From contig NC_089492.1 of NCBI RefSeq assembly GCF_036850765.1, forward strand, positions 183,102,106 to 183,166,105: a stretch of 64,000 bases of DNA, written 5' to 3'. This DNA is from Saccopteryx bilineata (taxonomy: Eukaryota > Chordata > Mammalia > Chiroptera > Emballonuridae). The position numbers and the translations under genes were made by a program. The first letter of the stretch is position 1. The number at the start of each line of letters is the position of its first letter. The notes beneath the pieces were generated by a model. That model did no database searches, was not told where the DNA came from, and saw only the letters and a program-made list of their open reading frames with translations. Below, piece after piece: positions 31,646-38,215 of the stretch.

Positions 31646-33865
31646 TGAAAAGAAGTAGTGACACAAGGCCAGCACTGTTGCTTTTAGGTTACCCAAGATT
31701 CTGTTTCTTTTTTAAAAACATTTTTGTATACCTTTCATTAAGAGGACGTTGGAAAGATAGGACATATTTATTGCCTTTAAGAACAGACTGGTGCCTTGGC
31801 TGGTTGGCTCAGTGGTAGAGTGTCGGCCCAGCATGTGGAAATCCCAGGTTCGATTCCTGGCCAGGGCACACAGGAGAAGCACCCATCTGCTTCTCCACCC
31901 CTCCCCCTCTCCTTCCTCTCTATCTCTCTCTTCCCCTCCCATAGCCAAGGCTCCATTGGAGCAAAGTTGGCCCAGGCGCTGAGGATGGCTCCATGGCCTC
32001 TGCCTCAGGTGCTAGAATGACTCAGGCCACAACAGAGCAACGCCCCCTGGTGGGCATGCTGGGTGGATTCTGGTCCGGCACATGCAGGAGTCTGTCTGAC
32101 TGCCTCCCCACTTCTAACTTCGGAAAAATACAAAAAAAAACCAACCCCAAAACAGACTGGCTTCATAATGTTAACCATACTTGTAAAGCAATCTGTGATA
32201 TACAAAAGCTTTTTTTAATACAGATTATTACATTTGATTCTATTAAAGCCTATGTGGAGGCAAAGCTAATGGTGTTTTTTTCCTCCCTTTTTTCAAACAA
32301 AAGGAAACAGGCCTAAATATATTAAAGGCCCTGACCATCACAACATAGCGTGAGGATAGTAGAACTTAGACTAAAGCCCAAGTCTCCTTAACCTTACGCC
32401 AGTTCCCCTTGACTGTGCCCTGTTGGGAAGGAACTCTCAGGACTGAGAGCAGAGGGGGCGGTATATATATCCCAAGTGGTTTGATGCTCCAAATCTCTTT
32501 GTTTTAAAAGCATGCCCAGCAAGATCGGGCCGTCACCCAGACAGACAGGAAGATAGACACTGAGGTTGCCGGCCTCAAAACCATGCTCGAGTCACACAAG
32601 CTTGACAATATTAAATATTTAGCAGGTAAGCTGTTTCATATCTAGATAGTTAAAACAAGCTGAAAATAAAATAAATAAAATTTATAAAATAAGTTAAAGA
32701 CAGGTGCTGCATTTCATTGATTCTGACACATTTTTTTCAGTTTAATATCTTTGAAATTGGTAAACATCTTATAATTTCCAGTAGAGTATCATAATACTAA
32801 GAATTGGCTGTTCTTTTCTTAGAAATAAGTAAAGTGACTAATTTTACAGTCAGTGGAATCTTAAATTTCATAAGGTGCTATCATTGAGTTGTAGTTATTT
32901 TTTAAAAATTTAAGTGAAATTCACAGAATATTTACAGATAAAATGAAAGGCTCTTGGATAGTGATCTTTCTGCTTCAGTTGGTGACCTCCTCATAAGGAA
33001 TTATTTGCAATTTTTGAGCCTAAAGAGGGAATAAAGATTCATGTACAAAATAAAATTAGCCATTATTTTAACTCAAATTTGGTATTTTGAGTTAATATTT
33101 TAAAGTTATAATAGTATTTAGAAGTGAAATTTTGCTCATAAATTTAAAGGATGTGTAGTCATATACTTTGTGATCACAGACCTTTTGTGATTCTGAACTT
33201 TTATTGAAAAATTGGCTTGAATATTGGATACATTTATACTTTGAAGATGATGATTTCAAGGTGTGGGGGGGGTTTTTTGTTGTTTTTTTTTTTCTTCTGT
33301 ATTTTTCTGAAGCCGGAAACTGGGAGAGACAGACTCCCGCATGCGCCCGACTGGGATCCACCTGGCACGCCCACCAGGGAGCGATGCTCTGCCGCGACCA
33401 GAGCCACTCCAGCGCCTGGGGCAGAGGCCGAGAAGCCATCCCCAGCGCCCGGGCCATCTTTGCTCCAGTGGAGCCTCAGCTGCGGGAGGGGAAGAGAGAG
33501 ACAGAGAGGAAGGAGAGGGGGAGGGGTGGAGAAGCAGATGGGCGCTGCTCCTGTGTGCCCTGGCCGGGAATCGAACCCGGGACTTCTGCACGCCAGGCCG
33601 ACGCTCTACCACTGAGCCAACCGGCCAGGGCCGGGTTTTTTTTAATAGGTTGGTGTTTCATGGAATGTGGCACATCATTGCACAAGTTTCTTAGTGGCTT
33701 TTTTTCCCCTTGGTGGATAGGTGGATAAGTGTCTATGTTTTCTTAATAAAAGATGTTCTCTCAAGTAACTGTTAATGTAACTAACACTGTGCTTATTTTT
33801 TTCTTACAGGGTCTGTATTTACATGCCTAACAGTAGCACTGGGATTTTATCGACTGTGGATATAA
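9730..33865 (+). CDS. MCUR1: MCUR1, mitochondrial calcium uniporter regulator 1, exons 2-9 (5' partial)
   Basis: Eight exons read as one uninterrupted frame (2 + 663 nt: 220 complete codons plus stop). They encode motifs I recognise from vertebrate MCUR1/CCDC90[49 protein letters not shown] and a terminal GFYRLWI. The family (DUF1640/CCDC90) sits in the mitochondrial inner membrane. MCUR1 binds MCU and EMRE and promotes uniporter-dependent Ca2+ uptake; a role in cytochrome c oxidase assembly has also been proposed. The middle of the protein is a heptad-rich coiled coil, and the last ~18 residues form the C-terminal membrane anchor. Exon 1 (N-terminal targeting region, about 138 residues if the total matches human at ~359) is upstream of the window. 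The paralogue CCDC90B is less likely because the exon 2 and C-terminal residues follow MCUR1. All splice junctions are GT-AG. Intron 6 is enlarged by an 8.5-kb L1. Confidence 0.95.
9850..10589. other. MCUR1 intron 2, unique part
   Basis: Donor GTAATC at 9850, followed by AT-rich sequence without a recognisable repeat. Confidence 0.5.
10590..10755 (+). repeat. MIR SINE fragment
   Basis: The sequence 'cagtttccatttcctcattggtcacatgggcataa...attaaatgaaataatatacttg' follows the 3' half of MIR. Diverged. Confidence 0.6.
10886..11121 (-). repeat. Degenerate SINE family A (antisense)
   Basis: Contains 'gttcattgattgcttt...catatgtgccttgacc' and 'ttttgaacctgggcccttagcatccc' in the order of an antisense family A SINE, but is more diverged and shorter than other copies, so older. 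Confidence 0.75.
11201..11438 (-). repeat. Degenerate tRNA-derived SINE (antisense)
   Basis: A poly(T)-like start, 'agagagagaagcatcaactcatagttgcttc', 'catacatgccttgacc', and an end 'ggttttaaacaggagacct...ccagtcagg' indicate an old relative of the SINE A group. Confidence 0.7.
11439..12357. other. MCUR1 intron 2 remainder before the hAT element
   Basis: AT-rich intron. The part near 11458-11525 ('gatattaagggagcattgttaattttgtt') resembles an L1M 3' end, and there is a short (ATGT)n near 11600. Nothing else recognised. Confidence 0.4.
12774..12933. repeat. 80-bp tandem duplication inside hAT copy 1
   Basis: Two consecutive units, each beginning CCTAGCGATTTCTTCAA and ending 'cattgaagaattc', at 12774-12853 and 12854-12933, differ at a few positions. 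The second hAT copy (61748 onwards) has one unit only, so the duplication arose in this copy or lineage. Confidence 0.9.
12774..13099 (-). pseudogene. hAT transposase C-terminal (hATC dimerisation) remnant
   Basis: The minus-strand reading from 13099 gives FWISIKEEY, then [20 protein letters not shown], then KSKKRGIL...DEETRV. This is the hATC dimerisation pattern (CELGFS..) also found in domesticated hAT genes such as ZBED5 and FAM200. Only this C-terminal part is present and no catalytic DDE part is visible, so no active transposase is encoded. Confidence 0.8.
14060..14165 (-). repeat. Possible MIR-type fossil
   Basis: The stretch 'aggaaggacattagagagccattagcccaactgttcattttgcat...agaacagaccc' resembles a widespread ancient mammalian SINE-like sequence. 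Weak. Confidence 0.35.
14328..14431 (+). CDS. MCUR1: MCUR1 exon 3
   Basis: A 104-bp exon between the acceptor TTTGCTTAG and the donor GTTAAC. It completes the split glycine and encodes [20 protein letters not shown] and onwards to KMQQ, the helical part of DUF1640 that contains the conserved QAE.IVSAL pattern. The GTTAAC donor is weaker than GTAAGT. Confidence 0.95.
14753..14854 (+). CDS. MCUR1: MCUR1 exon 4
   Basis: A 102-bp, phase 0 exon behind an unusually long T-run acceptor (TTTTTTTTTTTTTTCCATAG) and before the donor GTAAAA. It encodes [20 protein letters not shown] followed by [14 protein letters not shown], the most conserved core of the CCDC90 family. Its heptad pattern indicates the start of the long coiled coil. 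Confidence 0.96.
14890..15290 (-). repeat. Ancient L1M fragment (antisense) in intron 4
   Basis: Contains 'aagaagtagaacattactagcaccccagaag', 'gactagtttgccttttctagaacttcc', and 'ttggttattatggataaatgctgg', the order seen in antisense L1M ORF2/3' sequence. Heavily diverged. Confidence 0.6.
15729..15770 (+). CDS. MCUR1: MCUR1 exon 5 (42-bp micro-exon)
   Basis: A 42-bp, phase 0 exon between the acceptor GTTTTTAG and the donor GTAAGA, encoding [14 protein letters not shown]. The residues continue the coiled coil and match the human order. It is too short for simple open-reading-frame detection and is placed by homology and splice consensus. Confidence 0.95.
15771..16542. other. MCUR1 intron 5
   Basis: Short intron from GTAAGA to the acceptor TTGCCCTTCTAG. 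No repeat recognised. A run of CTGTGAGCCCGTCCTGCCCC near 16421 is the only GC-rich stretch. Confidence 0.5.
16543..16614 (+). CDS. MCUR1: MCUR1 exon 6, followed within 12 bp by an L1
   Basis: A 72-bp, phase 0 exon between the acceptor TTGCCCTTCTAG and the donor GTATGT. It encodes [20 protein letters not shown] followed by VKEL. The last two exon bases and the complete donor lie inside the target-site duplication of the antisense L1 at 16627-25168. The exon therefore keeps an intact GTATGT donor, but after about 12 intronic bases the sequence becomes the poly(T) of the L1. Confidence 0.95.
16613..16626 (+). repeat. Left target-site duplication of L1 copy 2, containing the MCUR1 exon 6 donor
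   Basis: TGGTATGTTTCTTT here and again at 25169-25182. The first two bases are the end of exon 6 and the next six are the splice donor GTATGT. The element is inserted between the two copies. Confidence 0.92.
16880..21125 (-). pseudogene. L1 ORF2 (endonuclease, reverse transcriptase, C-terminal domain), multiply broken
   Basis: From the C-terminus up: [63 protein letters not shown], and the endonuclease part [11 protein letters not shown] and GDLNTPL. Several frame changes and stop codons separate these blocks. The endonuclease domain is also interrupted by SINE B at 20204-20613. The FADD catalytic region lies in a broken stretch near 18600 (the coding equivalent of 'cttttgctgatgatatg'). It cannot produce an active protein. 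Confidence 0.88.
20204..20613 (-). mobile_element. SINE family B (antisense) within L1 copy 2 endonuclease region
   Basis: Full-length copy with poly(T) at its written start and head GCCCTGGCCGGTTGGCTCAG on the minus strand. Perfect 17-bp duplication TGCTCTCGTGTTTTCTT at 20187-20203 and 20614-20630. Confidence 0.97.
21480..22429 (-). pseudogene. L1 ORF1 remnant (coiled coil, RRM, C-terminal domain)
   Basis: The minus-strand start [16 protein letters not shown] at 22429 leads into a heptad-rich coiled coil ([19 protein letters not shown]). The RRM follows in a second frame ([21 protein letters not shown]) and the C-terminal domain ([19 protein letters not shown]) in a third, so the frame is broken by indels. 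A ~370-bp spacer separates it from ORF2. Confidence 0.8.
22430..25168 (-). promoter_or_regulatory. Long L1 copy 2 5' UTR with putative promoter
   Basis: About 2.3 kb excluding the SINE. It is purine-rich next to ORF1 (22500-23110) and CpG-richer toward the 5' end (about 24560-24860). L1 5' UTRs carry a sense promoter and often an antisense promoter. Here the antisense direction is the + strand, the same as MCUR1. Promoter activity is inferred from family knowledge; only the YY1-like box at 25149-25158 is visible. Confidence 0.6.
23229..23627 (+). mobile_element. SINE family B within the 5' UTR of L1 copy 2
   Basis: Head GCCCTGGACGGTTGGCTCAG, B box GGTTCGATTCC, full body and A-rich tail. Duplication AAGAAAAGGA at 23219-23228 and 23628-23637. 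Confidence 0.95.
25169..25182 (+). repeat. Right target-site duplication of L1 copy 2: a second MCUR1 splice donor sequence
   Basis: TGGTATGTTTCTTT identical to 16613-16626. It duplicates GTATGT at the outer edge of the L1 5' UTR, where it could act as a cryptic donor for transcripts coming out of the L1. Confidence 0.9.
25183..25431. other. MCUR1 intron 6 resumed after L1 copy 2
   Basis: AT-rich intron sequence that was contiguous with the exon 6 donor before the L1 inserted. Confidence 0.6.
25440..25921. mobile_element. hAT miniature element (482 bp) with perfect 8-bp TSD
   Basis: Ends CAGGGGTCCCCAAAATTTT and (reverse complement) CAGGGGTCCCCAAACTACGG give a 14-bp TIR. It is flanked on both sides by ACTTAGAC (25432-25439 and 25922-25929). 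The right part contains GCGGCCCGCGGGCCG. No coding capacity; a non-autonomous nhAT-type element. Confidence 0.95.
25951..26403 (+). mobile_element. SINE family A with expanded internal repeats
   Basis: Head GCTGACCAGATGATGGCTCA, then about ten repeats of a 'ggtcactggcttgagccca' unit, then 'cacatatgagaaagcaatcaatg' and a CT-rich tail. Duplication ACATTAAACTC at 25940-25950 and 26404-26414. Longer than other family A copies because of the repeat expansion. Confidence 0.93.
26415..26616 (-). mobile_element. tRNA-derived SINE (antisense), short VES-like form
   Basis: The minus strand starts GGCCCTGGCTAGGTGGCTCA, with 'ttcgatccccgcagggcacatagg' and 'aagttgatgcttctctct'. It begins immediately after the duplication of the preceding SINE, so the two are adjacent insertions. 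Confidence 0.8.
26640..26840 (-). mobile_element. SINE family C (antisense)
   Basis: Minus-strand head GCCTGACCTGTGGTGGCGCA, (AG)n-rich tail complement and poly(T). Perfect 16-bp duplication GACCTCAGTCTATTTT at 26624-26639 and 26841-26856. Confidence 0.96.
27285..27955 (-). repeat. Ancient L1M fragment (antisense)
   Basis: Diagnostic antisense L1M order: 'gtgatgtaatttacatgtatattac', 'ttcaggtgtacagcatcatgatt', 'ccatcacctta', 'attccacatataaatgagatta', 'ttatctcacttattataatgc', 'tatccatttatccatcattgg', 'ccatgccttggttattataaatg'. A 21-bp piece ('ggcaatattttctttat') is tandemly duplicated at about 27766-27800. Confidence 0.85.
27956..29846. other. MCUR1 intron 6, unique part before exon 7
   Basis: No strong repeat or exon. 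A (CTT)n run lies at 28918-28935. A phrase near 28978 ('cagaataatacttcactagagatatat') repeats one in the L1M at 27808, so a displaced L1M piece may lie at 28970-29010. Confidence 0.5.
29847..29900 (+). CDS. MCUR1: MCUR1 exon 7
   Basis: A 54-bp, phase 0 exon between the acceptor TGTTTGTTTCAG and the donor GTAAGA. It encodes [18 protein letters not shown], continuing the coiled coil. It contains two in-frame ATG codons, so a transcript starting at this exon could in principle open a short C-terminal frame. Confidence 0.95.
30010..30820 (-). repeat. Ancient L1M fragment (antisense) in intron 7, split by a SINE B
   Basis: Order 'aaactgtggtaaaatgcacataaatatgaccattttaacc', 'tgcaaccatcaccaccat', 'ggaatcatacagtatttgtcc', and after the SINE 'gttgtatgaatgtaccacc', 'ggtgtatacctggaagtggagtagc'. 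This is the usual antisense L1M/L1MC layout. Confidence 0.8.
30312..30613 (-). mobile_element. Tailless SINE family B (antisense)
   Basis: Retains the head (minus-strand TGCCCTGGCCGGTTGGCTCA) and body to 'cgcatgcgggagt', but lacks the final ~60 bp and any poly(T). No clear flanking duplication. It is 3' truncated or was trimmed by a later deletion. Confidence 0.88.
31297..31642 (+). mobile_element. SINE family A in intron 7
   Basis: CCTGACCAAGTGGTGGCGCA head, three 'gcttgagc'-like units, and a long A tail (about 26 A). Duplication GAGTGAAAAGAAG / GAATGAAAAGAAG at 31284-31296 and 31643-31655 (one mismatch). Confidence 0.95.
31792..32150 (+). mobile_element. SINE family B in intron 7
   Basis: TGCCTTGGCTGGTTGGCTCA head, full body with some deletion near 'aatgactcaggcc', A-rich tail. 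Perfect 10-bp duplication AACAGACTGG at 31782-31791 and 32151-32160. Confidence 0.94.
32511..32625 (+). CDS. MCUR1: MCUR1 exon 8
   Basis: A 115-bp exon after the acceptor TTGTTTTAAAAG, whose polypyrimidine tract is poor next to the AG, and before a strong donor GTAAGC. It encodes [20 protein letters not shown] and on through [13 protein letters not shown], the end of the coiled coil. The final G starts the glycine completed in exon 9. All recognisable MCUR1 residues are present. Confidence 0.95.
32626..33282. other. MCUR1 intron 8, unique part
   Basis: From donor GTAAGC to the SINE. AT-rich with no recognisable element. Confidence 0.5.
33283..33631 (-). mobile_element. SINE family B (antisense) in intron 8
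   Basis: Poly(T)-rich start, body 'gaagccggaaactgggagagac', and minus-strand head GCCCTGGCCGGTTGGCTCAG. Flanks are G-run plus T-run on both sides (GGGGTTTTTTGTT and CGGGTTTTTTTTAA), a likely but low-complexity duplication. It ends about 180 bp before exon 9. Confidence 0.92.
33810..33865 (+). CDS. MCUR1: MCUR1 terminal exon 9 coding part
   Basis: After the acceptor TTTTTTTCTTACAG, the exon encodes [18 protein letters not shown] and the TAA stop at 33863-33865. The hydrophobic stretch is the C-terminal transmembrane segment that anchors MCUR1 in the inner mitochondrial membrane. The stop codon overlaps an AATAAA hexamer. How far the 3' untranslated region extends cannot be seen from sequence alone. 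Confidence 0.95.
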
Positions 33866-33869
33866 TAAA
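33864..33869 (+). terminator. AATAAA polyadenylation signal overlapping the MCUR1 stop codon
   Basis: The sequence TAATAAAAT joins the stop (TAA, 33863-33865) to a canonical AATAAA beginning at its second base. If used, cleavage 10-30 bases later would leave a 3' untranslated region of only about 20-30 nt, with the SINE at 33920 outside the transcript. Other hexamers further downstream (for example near 38706 and 39056) could serve longer forms. Confidence 0.45.
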
Positions 33870-33919
33870 ATGTCTACTTAAAGAGATCTCTATTGTTTTG
33901 CCTTAAGAATACCAGATTG

Positions 33920-34308
33920 GGCCCTGGCCGGTTGGCTCAGTGGTAGAGCGTCAGCCTGGCGTGTGGGGGACCCGGGTTCGATTCCCGGCCAGGGCACATA
34001 GGAGAAGCGCCCATTTGCTTCTCCACCACCCCCCCTCCTTCCTCTCTGTCTCTCTCTTCCCCTCCCGCAGCCAAGGCTCCATTGGAGCAGAGATGGCCCG
34101 GGCGCTGGGGATGGCTTCTTGGCCTCTGCCCCAGGCGCTAGAGTGGCTCTGGTCGCGGCAGAGCGACGCCCCGGAGGGGCAGAGCATGACCCCCTGGTGG
34201 GCAGAGCGTCGCCCCTGGTGGGCATGCCGGGTGGATCCTGGTCGGGCTCATGCAGGAGTCTGTCTGTCTCTCCCTGTTTCCAGCTTTAGAAAAAAAAAAA
34301 AAAAAAAG
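33920..34308 (+). mobile_element. SINE family B just downstream of the MCUR1 stop
   Basis: GGCCCTGGCCGGTTGGCTCA head and full body with a long A tail. Perfect 9-bp duplication ACCAGATTG at 33911-33919 and 34309-34317. It lies 55 bp after the MCUR1 stop, so a longer 3' UTR would include it. Confidence 0.95.
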
Positions 34309-34632
34309 ACCAGATTGTTGTGCCTTCCCTGTCCCCCATTTCAACTTCCAACACTGATTTTTATTTAATGCATATAATTTATTTTATGCAAACTATGGAT
34401 TTATAACCAAGGCACAGAAGTCAGGAATTTCATAATTGCTCCTTTCATCTTTTCTTTCTGGCTAACTTTGTAATGCTGAGTGGTGGTAAACAAAGCCTGG
34501 AAGACTCTGCTGAGCTGAATCAGTGAACTTGGCATACCCTGTGGGACATACTAACAGTAAATTAACTGTAAAAATTTAAATCTTTTGTCACATAGAGGAT
34601 TTGGGGTTTCCATTTAAAGGCACATTGGCTTT

Positions 34633-34940
34633 GTTTTTTTTTAACAGAGAGAGAGGGATAGATAGGGACAGACAGGAACAGAGAAATGAGAAGCATCAAT
34701 CATTAGTTTTTCATTGTAACACCTTAGTTCTTCATTGATTGCTTTCTCATATGTGCCTTGACCGCGGGCTTTCAGCAGACCAAGTAACCCCTTGCTCGAG
34801 CCAGCGACCTTGGGCTCAAGCGGTGAGATTTACTCAAACCAGATGAGCCCGTGCTCAAGCTGGCAACCTCGGGGTCTCGAACCTGGGTCTTCTGCATCCC
34901 AGTCTGACGCTCTATCCACTGCACCACTGCCTGGTCAGGC
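34633..34940 (-). mobile_element. SINE family A (antisense)
   Basis: Antisense tail with 'gggacagacaggaacagag', 'catatgtgccttgaccgcgg', and minus-strand head CCTGACCAGGCAGTGGTGCA. Duplication CACATTGGCTTT / CACATTAGCATT at 34621-34632 and 34941-34952 (10/12). Confidence 0.94.
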
Positions 34941-34952
34941 CACATTAGCATT

Positions 34953-37483
34953 ATTAATGGCTGAAGAATCACTGAAACTGAACCAAGAGCACCAAGTCCT
35001 CTGTACATGCTGCCTGGTGCTTAACATCAGTCAGTCCCTGTGCTAAGGTGTGTTTGAGCTCCAGTTGGTTGTCATGTTAATGACACAACTGTACTTTACA
35101 TCCAGGGGAGGCTCTTTCCTTTTCATTCCCATTGTCTTAATAATTTACTGTTAGGGTTATCTTTTATGTGCCTTCCAGATAGAAAATCTTATTGCCTGAT
35201 GAAGTGTTGTAACTGTAATGGGAACTCTTGTACCTCTAGGCTTCTCACTTCTCTCCCTCCCTTCCTCTCACTTGGTCCATCTTCTCCTCCCTCGTGATTT
35301 GAGAGCTATAATAATACTCCACTTATGGCATTGCCTGCCTAGAAAACTTGCTAATTCTTGGCGTGGGATAGGGTCTGCTTCCTTCTGATCTTCTGTTTTC
35401 TATTCAGGGGAGGCAGTCTGTTCTATAGTAACTTCTAGACCTTTAGATACTATATGCATTTCCTAGAAATGTGCTTAATGATGGCCTCCAGCACTCCAAG
35501 GTCACTGGTTCAATCCCCCGTCAGGGTGCATATGAGAAGCAATCAGAGTACACAACTAAGTGGAACAATGAGTTGACGCCTCTCTCTCTCTTTAAAAAAT
35601 AAAAAAAGATGTCTTTAATGCATGCTTTGTCCATTACAAGCACAAATCATAGGCTTTCAAAATGATAGAACTGTCATGCCAGGTATCATCTGAATTTTGA
35701 TTGATGTCTTTGGTTGTTAAGACATTCTCATATCTATGTTACCTCTATATTTAAAATAAAATTCTAGATACAATGGAGTTATTTTGGGAAAAAAAGCACC
35801 TTTTCACCTTATTTGAATGACTGGCACATAGAAGAAAATAAGCATTTCGGAAATGATGGCATTGATGGGTGGAATGCAGACATTCCTCCAAAATAAAGAA
35901 CATTCAAGGGAGAAAGTACTGTAATTATGTGGCAAAGCAAACACTAACTTGTACAGGTTAAGGACAAATAGTGAAGTGACCTTATATCCTGATAAAATAT
36001 TTTTTAAATAACATGCAGTGAGGTGACATTTCTTTCCTCTGCTGAAAATATTCCAAATGACATTCCTCCTAGTGTTAGTGAGCTGCACCAGTCTGTCACT
36101 GAATTTGGGCCACTGATTGTGCTGTAGTGTTCTTTGCAGTACAGAGCAGCCTTGTCCCTCCTCCGCCTTGGGCACAATGACCTCTCCTTTTGATGGAGTA
36201 GATTGCATGCTTATATGGAGGTTAGGAGGGTTCTGGACGATGTTCCCTTTATCTAGTCAGATGTATTCTACTTGAAAAGCATATGAGCCAAAAATACAAG
36301 TGTCCCCTTCCCACTGCGGGCCCAGATATCTGAACGGTCAAAGTGTGCTGTGACTGGACACAGTATGACAACTTCCTGCGCTAGCTTGGCTGAGAAGTAT
36401 TAAGATCACTTCAGGAAATTAAGCATGAGCACAAAGAAGAGGAAGGGTGCCTGGCAGTACTTCAGGAAATCTGTGTCTAGCCCATGGGGAAATGAGTCAG
36501 ATCCTGAGAACAGCTTTCCAGGCCCAGGTGCCTCAGGTACAGTGCCTGCAGCAGGACATCCAAGGGACAGAAACTATTTCAGGTACTAATCACTAAGTTA
36601 AGGGCTCCTCTGCATTTTCCTTCTTTCTTCTCCCCTCCCCTGCCCTTTGTCTTTTTGAGACAGCTTAAACTCCAGTTGCACTTCTTTCCTCCCCCATTAA
36701 TAAGCTCAACCTGTTTGTGTGTACAGTTCTTTACAGAAAACACCAGTTCTGGTTTCTGTGCTTGTCCTATTCCTCACCTGGGTTTCTGGCTTAATATCCA
36801 AAAAAACTAAATCTGAATGTATTCCTTTTTTTCCCTTATGTATGCCGGGTACCTCAGTTGAGAAATCACAAACTGAAGAAGAAAGATTTGACAACCCAAA
36901 CCTCTTGCTGGAATTTGTCCTGAACACTTTGAAAACCAAACTCCTGAGCTACCTTGAACATGACCACATGACCTTGACTGGGCTGTCTTGGGCTCAGCCT
37001 GTGCTTTTCCCTTTGTAGCCCCAATTAGTGACATGATCTTCCCTCTTATGTTCCGGTCTCCCCTGGCTCCAGCCTCCTGCCTGTTAGATAGCCCTGTCAG
37101 CATTAGCAAGCATCTTCTCCCCACCCCCATATGATCTGTTCTAAGGATTTTGGCCTCATTTCTGAACAGATGTCATGCAGACGGTACTGTGGAACTCATG
37201 TCTAGAAAACTTTGGTTATAACATAACTTATCAAATTTGTTGTTGATTTTTCTGCCACTAAAGCAAAAACATGTTAACCAGAAATAATTTATTCTTTATG
37301 TATATAAAAATGTTTAAGAATGTTTAGCCTTTTATTGGAATTTTATTTGGAGAATGTCTGTCTTCCTACAGATTTACATTTAAATTCCTCTGATTATAAC
37401 CCAAATCATTTCTTAACCCTTTTATTACTTATGCAAATTTTTAGTTACACTTTATGATATACTAAAGTGGGTATAACATTTTT
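34953..37483. other. Intergenic, mostly unique
   Basis: Downstream of MCUR1. Apart from a small degenerate SINE near 35500 I recognise no repeat. Open frames here (for example near 36719-37018) lack splice or homology support. Confidence 0.5.
35490..35610 (+). repeat. Degenerate SINE fragment
   Basis: 'aaggtcactggttcaatcccc', 'gtgcatatgagaagcaatcag', 'acaactaagtggaacaatgag' and an A-rich end match the 3' half of the local SINE group. The head is lost. Confidence 0.65.
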
Positions 37484-37816
37484 TTTGTTTGTTTGTTTGT
37501 TTGTTTTTACAGAGGCAGAGATAGACAGGGACAGACAGGAACGGAGAGAGATGAGAAGCATCAATCATCAGGTTCTCGTTGCGCGTTGCGACTTCTTAGT
37601 TGTTAATTGATTGCTTTCTCACATGTGCCTTGACCGTGGGCCTTCAGCAGACCGAGTAACCCCCTGCTGGAGCCAGCGACCTTGGGTCCAAGCTGGTGAG
37701 CTGTTTGCTCAAGCCAGATGAGCCCGCGCTCAAGCTGGCGACCTCGGGGTCTCGAACCTGGGTCTTTCTGCATCCCAGTCCGACGCTCTATCCACTGCGC
37801 CACCACCTGGTCAGGC
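37484..37816 (-). mobile_element. SINE family A (antisense)
   Basis: (GTTT)n/poly(T) start, 'gttgcgcgttgcgac', 'catgtgccttgaccgtgg', and minus-strand head CCTGACCAGGTGGTGGCGCA. Short duplication AACATTTTT at 37475-37483 and 37817-37825. Confidence 0.94.
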
Positions 37817-38043
37817 AACATTTTTATCTAAAATGAAATATTTCTAAATGAGTAATTCACTTTTCTATTTGTTCAAATTGAATACAAAAACTAGAACAAC
37901 TGCCTACACTGTATTTCAACTGTTATTCCCTGCAACTATATATGATAACAATGGTGGGTGTATTTAAGAATTTATATAGAAGATAAATTTGAAAGTAATT
38001 ATTTGATTTACAAAGTAAATTATTTTTCAAAAGAATTCTTATA

Positions 38044-38215
38044 GCCCTGTCCTGGTAGCTCAGTTTGTTAAAGTGTCATCCAGATAAGCCAAGGTTGCAG
38101 GTTCGATCCCCCGGACCAGGGTGCATACAAGAATCAACCAATAAATGCATAAATAAGTGGTACAGCAAATCAATGTTTCTCTCTCTAAAATCAACAAAGT
38201 AAAAAATTTTTAAAA
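38044..38215 (+). mobile_element. VES-like bat SINE
   Basis: 'gccctgtcctggtagctcag', 'ggttcgatcccccggaccag', 'aatgcataaataagtggtac', 'aatcaatgtttctctctct' and an A-rich tail match the general VES plan of bats. It is older than the family A-C copies. Confidence 0.8.

Noticed and set aside
33920..33995. tRNA gene candidates at SINE heads
   Set aside because: The cloverleaf-like heads carry pol III boxes but are fused to SINE bodies with A tails and target duplications, so they are retroposons rather than tRNA genes.
36719..37018. 99-codon open frame downstream of MCUR1
   Set aside because: No domain, promoter or splice signals were seen; length is within chance expectation.
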